Origin: Agrobacterium tumefaciens
GTDB taxonomy: Bacteria > Pseudomonadota > Alphaproteobacteria > Rhizobiales > Rhizobiaceae
Direction of reading: 5' to 3'
NCBI RefSeq assembly: GCF_000834635.1
Contig: NZ_JXQV01000030.1
Coordinates: 124,001 to 188,000 of the forward strand
Length of the DNA: 64,000 nt
How positions within the stretch are numbered: the stretch's first letter is position 1; each line of letters opens with the position of its first letter. The position numbers and the translations under genes are program-made. The notes below the pieces were generated by a model. The model saw only the letters and a list, made by a program, of their open reading frames with translations. It did not search any database and was not told the DNA's origin. Positions 56,960 through 64,000 of this stretch are shown here, piece by piece.

Positions 56960-57841
56960 ATGTCCACAGCTATTTTCACCTTTTGTACTCTTATTTGCCT
57001 CTCTGTGGCCATCGTGCCAGCCTCGGCGCAAACCTCTGGCGGGCCACTGAAACCCTTCAAGGATGATCTGTTTTCCGCTCAGACGGTGCTTTCCACAGGT
57101 GATGGCGGTGCGTCGCAGGTCATCGATTATCAGGAAATGCGCGATATCAACGGCCGGGATGAAACGCCAGAACGCCGCGTCAAACGCCAATATGTCGACC
57201 TTGCGCCGAAGAAGTTCCAGACGCTCGAAACGATTTCCGTCGAGGGCAGGGCGCTTGATGTTGGCCGGGTTGGCCCTGCATCCGGCCAGGCGTTCACGGT
57301 AATATTCATCCATGGTCGTGGTGGAGACCGGCGGTTGGGAATGAATGACTACAGCTTCGGCGGAAATTTCAACCGGCTGAAAAACCTCGCAATCGCCAAT
57401 GGCGGCACCTATTACGCGCCGAGCGCGCGCAGCTTCGACCAGAACGGCGTCGATGACATGGCGGCATTGATTGCCGACGCGAAGGCCAAGTCCGGCGGGC
57501 GTCCGGTTATTCTAGCCTGTGCCTCCATGGGCAGCTTCCTGTGTTACGGCATCAGCCGCGATGCGCAGGCCGTGGCAAATCTGAAAGGCATGGCGATTCT
57601 GGGCGGCGCGGTTGATCCCGATTTTCCCAAGAGCGCATTTTCCAAGGCGAAAAAGCCAGTTTGGTTCACGCATGGCAGCGCAGATACCGTGTATTCTGCA
57701 GAGCAGCAGGCGGCCATGTTCCGCACGCTGCTGAAGGCCGGACAGCCCGTGCGTTTCACGCTTTACCAGACCGGGACACACGGCACACCCGTACGTATGA
57801 CGGACTGGCGCGCTGTTCTGAACTTTCTGGTCGCGCATTGA
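56960..57841 (+). CDS. Secreted alpha/beta hydrolase
   Basis: A 293-residue protein with a signal peptide, MSTAIFTFCTLICLSVAI to ASAQ, so it is exported to the periplasm. The hydrolase core shows VIFIHGRGGDRR, a serine elbow ACASMGSF near residue 195, the acid in HGSADTVYS and the histidine in TGTHGTPVRM. It resembles phospholipase/carboxylesterase-like enzymes, but the substrate is unknown. The frame extends far upstream across the parE promoter, but only ATG 56960 gives a signal peptide. Confidence 0.8.
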   Translation: MSTAIFTFCTLICLSVAIVPASAQTSGGPLKPFKDDLFSAQTVLSTGDGGASQVIDYQEMRDINGRDETPERRVKRQYVDLAPKKFQTLETISVEGRALDVGRVGPASGQAFTVIFIHGRGGDRRLGMNDYSFGGNFNRLKNLAIANGGTYYAPSARSFDQNGVDDMAALIADAKAKSGGRPVILACASMGSFLCYGISRDAQAVANLKGMAILGGAVDPDFPKSAFSKAKKPVWFTHGSADTVYSAEQQAAMFRTLLKAGQPVRFTLYQTGTHGTPVRMTDWRAVLNFLVAH

Positions 57842-57976
57842 GCGGAATTCTCGCCTTGCACTCTGAAATACGTGCAGGTTGCTGAGAATTTAACCAAGGT
57901 TGTGAACCAAAAACGTTCTTTTTTGTACCAAATCGTGGGCTTAGCCTTTAAGAGAAAGAGGAATAGGCCACGAACA

Positions 57977-58005
57977 GGCACTCGGTTTAATCGAGCGCTT
58001 TTTTA
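57977..58005 (+). terminator. Possible weak terminator before tpiA
   Basis: GCACTCG and CGAGCGC pair imperfectly around GTTTAAT, followed by six T. It could end the hydrolase transcript or act in the tpiA leader. Confidence 0.4.
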
Positions 58006-58026
58006 GCTAGAAGGAATGGATCGCAT

Positions 58027-58797
58027 ATGACCCCTGATGTTCGCCCGCTCGTCGCTGGAAACTGGAAGATGAACGGAACACGCGATTCGCTCGATCAGAT
58101 CAAGGCGATGGCAGAGGGTGTCAAAGGTCCGCTTTTCGAGAAGGTGGATGCGCTGATCTGCCCGCCTTCGACGCTGCTCTATGTGGCGACCGCACTGTGC
58201 GATGACAGCCCGCTTCTGATCGGTGCGCAGGATTGCCACCAGAACCCGTCAGGTGCTCATACGGGCGATATTTCCGCTGAAATGATTGCCGATTGCTTCG
58301 GCACGCATGTCATCGTTGGCCATTCAGAGCGCCGCACGGACCATGCTGAAACAGACCATCTGGTGCGGATCAAGGCGACGGCTGCCTATGCGGCCGATCT
58401 GGTTGCGATCATCTGCATTGGCGAGACGGCGGATGAACGCAAGTCTGGCCAGACGCTGGATGTGCTCAAGCGCCAGCTTGCTGGCTCTGTGCCGGATGAG
58501 GCCGTGGCTGAAAACACCGTGATTGCTTATGAGCCCGTCTGGGCCATCGGCACGGGTCTCACGCCCACTACGCAGGATGTGCGCGAGGCTCACGCCTTCA
58601 TGCGTGACGAGATGGTCAAGCGTTTCGGCGCTGAAGGGCAGGGCATGCGAATCCTCTATGGCGGCTCGGTCAAGCCAAACAATGCGCTGGAGCTGATGGG
58701 AGTCGAAAATGTGGATGGCGCGCTGATTGGCGGCGCCAGCTTGAAAGCATCCGATTTCCTCTCCATCTATGCCGCATATGAGCAATTGACAGCTTGA
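58027..58797 (+). CDS. tpiA: Triosephosphate isomerase
   Basis: Glycolytic enzyme interconverting dihydroxyacetone phosphate and glyceraldehyde 3-phosphate, 256 residues. The catalytic residues are clear: Lys in VAGNWKMNG near 14, His in VIVGHSERR near 98, and Glu in [11 protein letters not shown] near 170. The phosphate loop is [10 protein letters not shown] near 212. AAGGA is 11 bases upstream of the ATG. It heads the tpiA-secG-pyrG group, in the usual rhizobial order. Confidence 0.96.
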   Translation: MTPDVRPLVAGNWKMNGTRDSLDQIKAMAEGVKGPLFEKVDALICPPSTLLYVATALCDDSPLLIGAQDCHQNPSGAHTGDISAEMIADCFGTHVIVGHSERRTDHAETDHLVRIKATAAYAADLVAIICIGETADERKSGQTLDVLKRQLAGSVPDEAVAENTVIAYEPVWAIGTGLTPTTQDVREAHAFMRDEMVKRFGAEGQGMRILYGGSVKPNNALELMGVENVDGALIGGASLKASDFLSIYAAYEQLTA

Positions 58798-58899
58798 TAT
58801 CGTCTTTCGTCTCTCAGGGGGTTGGAATACGCTTTCGCCTCATGTAAAGAGCCGCAAACTTCTTCATTGTGCTCCAAACGGGGCATGGAATGGATTGTC

Positions 58900-59337
58900 A
58901 TGCAGAACGTACTGATTGTTATTCATCTCATGATCGTGCTGGCGCTTGTCGGCGTGGTCCTGATCCAGCGGTCCGAGGGCGGTGGTCTTGGTATTGGCGG
59001 CGGCTCGGGCTTCATGTCCGCACGCGGCACCGCAAATGCCCTGACGCGCGCAACGGCCATCCTCGCGGCTTTGTTCTTCGCAACATCGCTTGGCCTGGGC
59101 CTTCTCACACGCTACGAATCGCGTCCAACAGATATTCTGGATCGTATTCCGGCCACACAGGGCCAGGGTAACGGCATTCTGGATACGCTTGGGCCTTCGT
59201 CGTCCACGCCTGCAGCGCCTGCGCAGAACGGCGTTCCATCGTCCACGAATGGTGCCGCTGCACCGGCAACGCCTGCTGCTCCGGCACCGGCTACGCCCGC
59301 TCCGGCAAATCCAAACGCAGTTCCAACCGGTCAGTAA
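58900..59337 (+). CDS. secG: Protein translocase subunit SecG
   Basis: Small subunit of the SecYEG channel, 145 residues from ATG 58900. Two membrane helices (VLIVIHLMIVLALVGVVLIQ and an ATAILAALFFATSLGLGLL segment) flank the conserved loop QRSEGGGLGIGGGSGFMSAR. The tail after residue 70 is Pro- and Ala-rich and is much longer than in E. coli, as is common in alphaproteobacteria. ATG 58885 or 58822 are other possible starts but do not begin at the family N-terminus. Confidence 0.92.
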   Translation: MQNVLIVIHLMIVLALVGVVLIQRSEGGGLGIGGGSGFMSARGTANALTRATAILAALFFATSLGLGLLTRYESRPTDILDRIPATQGQGNGILDTLGPSSSTPAAPAQNGVPSSTNGAAAPATPAAPAPATPAPANPNAVPTGQ

Positions 59338-59358
59338 ACCCGGTTGATGCATAACGCT

Positions 59359-59390
59359 CCGGCAGGCCAAAAGCCTGCCGGTTTTCTTTT
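59359..59390 (+). terminator. secG terminator
   Basis: CCGGCAGGC and GCCTGCCGG form a nine-base stem around CAAAA, followed by TTTTCTTTT. Confidence 0.88.
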
Positions 59391-59481
59391 GTTCATATTC
59401 CGGCCAGGCTCTGCCCTTCATCAACAGGTGAATGCGGGCTTTTACAAATTTGGACTGGCGGAATCACTCTTTTAAAGGTAA

Positions 59482-61122
<1,641 letters not shown>

Positions 61123-61480
61123 GGCATCAGTGCTGAGATCAAATTGCAGAAGGCCGCAGTGATGCGGCCTTTGTTTATTGAGTCTATTCGCGGAACCTCT
61201 GCCATTGGACGCCCGATCTGACCAACAACGATGGCTGGCCTGCGGGTGCATTTCTGGCAGCTGAGATAGGCGTTGCTAATATCCCTTAGATTTTAATGGT
61301 ATTTAAATAGAAGCTGTTTAGTCGTTAACCAGACAAGTTTACCGAGCCGCGATGATCGCGAGCGATGGTTGTCATCAATCATCAAAATGCCGATTTCTCC
61401 GTAGTGGCACTGGCTTTGCTCAGTGAGCGTCTTCTTACGTGCTGCTCCGCGTTTGGCGATCAACAGGGTTCCCCAAAAAC
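61123..61480. other. Gap between pyrG and the chemoreceptor gene
   Basis: This 358-base gap has no gene. It holds the pyrG terminator, then an AT-rich section with TTAA-N6-TTAA near 61294-61307 and TTAACCAG near 61325, which resemble CtrA half-sites. The chemoreceptor promoter is probably in this part. Confidence 0.45.
61150..61176 (+). terminator. pyrG terminator
   Basis: AAGGCCGCA and TGCGGCCTT form a nine-base stem around GTGA, followed by TGTTTATT. Confidence 0.85.
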
Positions 61481-63439
61481 ATGTCATTTCTTAAAAATGC
61501 GAGCATACGCACCAAGATCCTCGCTCTCGTCTTACCGCTCTGTATTGTGGGATTGAGCGCGACGGCGTTTATGTCAAACAGCTTCAAGAGCGCTGATAAC
61601 AGCTACACGGATTTCATTTCCAACGATACTGCTGGCGTGACAGCAATGTCTCGCGCAAATAGAAACCTTGCAGCAACGGCCTATGCCGCATACCAAACCC
61701 TGGTCTATGGCAGTGATACTGCCGGCATGAAGGCAGCCTTAGCGCTTTATGCGGATGCCAAAGCCAAGCTCTTTGATCGGTTGGAAACGACGGCTAAACT
61801 TCTGCCAGCTGAAAAGCCGGCTCTCGACGCCTTTATTTCCAAGTCGAAAGAGGTAATTGCCTTGACCGACGAGGCTGTCAAGCTTGGCGCAAACGATCAG
61901 GATGATGCTGCCAAGGCCGCTCTGGCGAAAGCAGATTTGTTGATCGTGCCGCTGGCAGCAGATGCAGCCAAGTTCCTCGATAAGGTTATGAAGGATGTTG
62001 CAGGCAGAAGTGACGCACTGTCCCATCAGACGGACTCTACGATCTTTTGGTCGCTGACGATTGTCGGCCTGACATTCGCGCTTGGCATTATTGCTTCGCT
62101 CGTGGTGGCTGCAAAGGGCATTACCACGCCAATTGCTAGCTTGTCGAAGCGCATGATAACGCTGGCCAATGGCCAGACAGATGCGCCGGTTGATGGGCAG
62201 GATCGCAAAGACGAAGTCGGACAAATGGCACAGGCTGTTGCAGTGTTCCGCACCAATGCGCTTGAAACCATTCGCCTTGAAACCGAAGCCGCAGCAAACC
62301 GCAGCATGTCTGAAAAAGAACGTGCAGCCAATGAAGCGCAGAAGGCCAAGGATGCTGAAGAAACGCAGTTTGCTGTTGATAATCTGGCCAAGGCACTCAA
62401 CCGCCTGGCGGACGGCGATGTTGCCTATCGCATCGAAACGCCATTTGCTGCGCATCTCGATACGCTTCGCGCCAACTTCAACAGCTCCGTCGGCAATCTG
62501 AACGACGCTCTGCGTGCTGTTGGACAGAACGCCCGTGGCATCGACGCTGGCGCAAACGAAATCCGCTCCGCCGCCGATGATCTTTCCAAGCGCACCGAAC
62601 AGCAGGCTGCTTCTGTTGAACAAACAGCTGCCGCGCTGGAAGAAATCACCACGACGGTGAAGGACAGCAGCAACCGTGCAGAAGAAGTCGGCCACCTCGT
62701 TTCAAAGGCCCGTCAGGGCGCTGAAAAGTCCGGCGACGTCGTTCGTCAGGCCGTGACAGCCATGAATGAGATCGAACGCTCCTCCGGTGAGATCACCAAC
62801 ATCATCAGCGTTATCGATGAAATCGCCTTCCAGACGAACCTTCTTGCCCTGAACGCCGGTGTCGAAGCCGCGCGTGCGGGTGAAGCAGGCAAGGGCTTTG
62901 CCGTTGTTGCGCAGGAAGTGCGTGAACTCGCCCAGCGTTCTGCCAAGGCAGCCAAGGAAATCAAGGCGCTGATCACCACATCCGGCGAGCATGTCCGCTC
63001 TGGCGTCAACCTCGTTGGCGAAACCGGTCGTGCGCTTGAGGTGATTGTCAGCGAAGTTCAGGAAATCAACCGCCACATCACGGCAATTGTTGAATCGTCG
63101 CGTGAACAGTCGGTCGGTCTTCAGGAAATCAACACTGCCGTCAACACGATGGATCAGGGCACGCAGCAGAACGCGGCAATGGTCGAGCAGTCGACAGCGG
63201 CCAGCCACAGCCTTGCCAAGGAAGCCGCATCTCTCAGCCAGTTGCTGTCACGCTTCAACGTTGGAAATGGCGAAGGCGCAAGCCGCAGCGTTCCAGCTGC
63301 CCCGGCACCAAAGGTCGCTTCCAACCACTCAAGACCTGCAGCATCACCAGCCCGTGCTCTCGGCCGCAAAATCGCCAGCGCCTTCGGCGGCGGCGCATCG
63401 TCTGCCGCAGTCGCACAGGACACGTGGGAAGAGTTTTAA
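61481..63439 (+). CDS. Methyl-accepting chemotaxis protein
   Basis: A 652-residue transmembrane chemoreceptor. TM1 is near 13-32 ([18 protein letters not shown]) and TM2 near 187-208, bounding a helical periplasmic sensor of about 155 residues with no known ligand motif. HAMP follows near 210-265, with another HAMP-like linker near 310-365. The signalling hairpin has [19 protein letters not shown]. The protein ends in DTWEEF, a WxxF tether for CheR/CheB. It is not beside che genes, so it would work with a distant array. ATG 61481 is used; the 61439 start adds a polar head without support. Confidence 0.92.
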   Translation: MSFLKNASIRTKILALVLPLCIVGLSATAFMSNSFKSADNSYTDFISNDTAGVTAMSRANRNLAATAYAAYQTLVYGSDTAGMKAALALYADAKAKLFDRLETTAKLLPAEKPALDAFISKSKEVIALTDEAVKLGANDQDDAAKAALAKADLLIVPLAADAAKFLDKVMKDVAGRSDALSHQTDSTIFWSLTIVGLTFALGIIASLVVAAKGITTPIASLSKRMITLANGQTDAPVDGQDRKDEVGQMAQAVAVFRTNALETIRLETEAAANRSMSEKERAANEAQKAKDAEETQFAVDNLAKALNRLADGDVAYRIETPFAAHLDTLRANFNSSVGNLNDALRAVGQNARGIDAGANEIRSAADDLSKRTEQQAASVEQTAAALEEITTTVKDSSNRAEEVGHLVSKARQGAEKSGDVVRQAVTAMNEIERSSGEITNIISVIDEIAFQTNLLALNAGVEAARAGEAGKGFAVVAQEVRELAQRSAKAAKEIKALITTSGEHVRSGVNLVGETGRALEVIVSEVQEINRHITAIVESSREQSVGLQEINTAVNTMDQGTQQNAAMVEQSTAASHSLAKEAASLSQLLSRFNVGNGEGASRSVPAAPAPKVASNHSRPAASPARALGRKIASAFGGGASSAAVAQDTWEEF

Positions 63440-63499
63440 GCTCTTGTGCGAATCCAACGGCTAGTGCGCTCCACGGCACACGGCCAACACATTGAGTGA

Positions 63500-63535
63500 A
63501 ATACAAGGGCCGCAGCGATGCGGCCCTTTTGTATT
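63500..63535 (+). terminator. Chemoreceptor gene terminator
   Basis: GGGCCGCA and TGCGGCCC form the core stem around GCGA, and flanking AATACAA and TTTTGTATT can extend it with a bulge. Confidence 0.85.
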
Positions 63536-63664
63536 GAAGTACGGTTTGCGCCAAAGGAAGCCATAGATGGTTCTGATGGTTTCGTGCTATTGGCATCCAG
63601 GTTTTGAAACTAGCACCTATCCTCGGTTACAGCATACGGGGTCTACACGAGTAAGGATCGAGCA

Positions 63665-64000
63665 GTGGCCCGCAAGAATAGAGATGAGTTCGTTTCATGG
63701 GACGAGCCTGCGCCTGAGCCGGTAGTCTGCCCGATGTGCGAGCGCGTCATCCCGGAGGATCAGAGAGACGAGCATCATCTCGTTCCCAAGAGCAAGGGTG
63801 GAAAGAAAACCGTTTCCCTGCACCGTATCTGCCACGACCAGATACATTCGATCTTTACCGATGCCCAACTCGCCAAGAAGTTTTCTACGATCGAAGCCAT
63901 TTTGGAAGATCCTGCGGTGGAGACATTCGTCACTTGGGTGAGAACCAAGCCGCCAGGCTTTTCGGATTCTGCAAAGGAATCACGTCAGTCATTCCGTCGA
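63665..64000 (+). CDS. HNH-type protein, partial at window end
   Basis: An open frame runs from GTG 63665 to the end of the window (112 codons without stop). AAGGA lies seven bases before the GTG. The protein has a CPMC zinc pair near residue 22-25, DEHHLVPKSKGG near 36-47 and LHRICHDQIHS near 53-63. These form the HNH nuclease fold with the second histidine pair. Small stand-alone HNH proteins of this type are widespread and mostly uncharacterised; some are nucleases of phage defence or mobile elements, but nothing here shows that. The C-terminus is outside the window. Confidence 0.75.
   Translation, partial: MARKNRDEFVSWDEPAPEPVVCPMCERVIPEDQRDEHHLVPKSKGGKKTVSLHRICHDQIHSIFTDAQLAKKFSTIEAILEDPAVETFVTWVRTKPPGFSDSAKESRQSFRR

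Overview
The window is a block of core chromosome from an alphaproteobacterium, most likely Agrobacterium/Rhizobium (Rhizobiaceae). The evidence is a complete metC-aapJQMP general amino-acid transporter locus, a PopZ-type DUF2497 protein beside valS, the run dgt-argS-SPOR-nagZ-scpA-scpB-tatABC-serS-surE-pcm-LytM lipoprotein in the order typical of Rhizobiales, families such as DUF3126, DUF982 and DUF3309, and a fairly GC-rich coding style with many strong rho-independent terminators. I saw no insertion sequence, prophage, CRISPR array, rRNA operon or replication origin.

Layout. 0.2-5.1 kb: DUF3126, cysE, an alpha/beta hydrolase, a zf-CHCC zinc protein, an FAD monooxygenase and metC. 5.1-9.8 kb: aapJQMP, with a leader that may carry a terminator or small RNA. 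9.8-14.2 kb: a universal stress protein preceded by a perfect FNR/FixK box, a CinA-type MoCF protein, and a run of small minus-strand envelope genes, including two unlisted microproteins of 28 and 29 residues, around tRNA-Cys. 14.4-19.4 kb: a PIMT-like methyltransferase, popZ and valS. 19.4-36.5 kb: xthA, erpA, then the long plus-strand block of translation, cell envelope, chromosome segregation and Tat export genes. 36.5-41.0 kb: the mobB-mobA-MFS-DMT operon with 4-bp overlaps, and moaA. 41.1-46.8 kb: DUF971, a CPA2 antiporter, an FMN-binding protein, a diguanylate cyclase and fumC. 47.2-54.6 kb: an L,D-transpeptidase, glutaminase, ttcA, two tandem inositol-monophosphatase-family genes, an MFS exporter and a Grx4 glutaredoxin. 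54.7-64 kb: parE, a secreted hydrolase, tpiA-secG-pyrG, a chemoreceptor and a partial HNH protein cut by the window end.

Functional themes. Many genes concern polar growth and the envelope: PopZ, SPOR, NagZ, ScpAB, Tat, a degenerate LytM factor and an LD-transpeptidase. A second set covers sulfur and amino-acid supply (cysE, metC, aap, glsA), and a third covers molybdenum cofactor synthesis (moaA, mobA, mobB).

I did not find a clearly new multi-gene system. The best leads are the microprotein pair, the FNR box before the stress protein, the aapJ leader, the degenerate LytM protein, the two PIMT-like proteins lacking the usual substrate motif, and a composition shift across the argS/SPOR junction.
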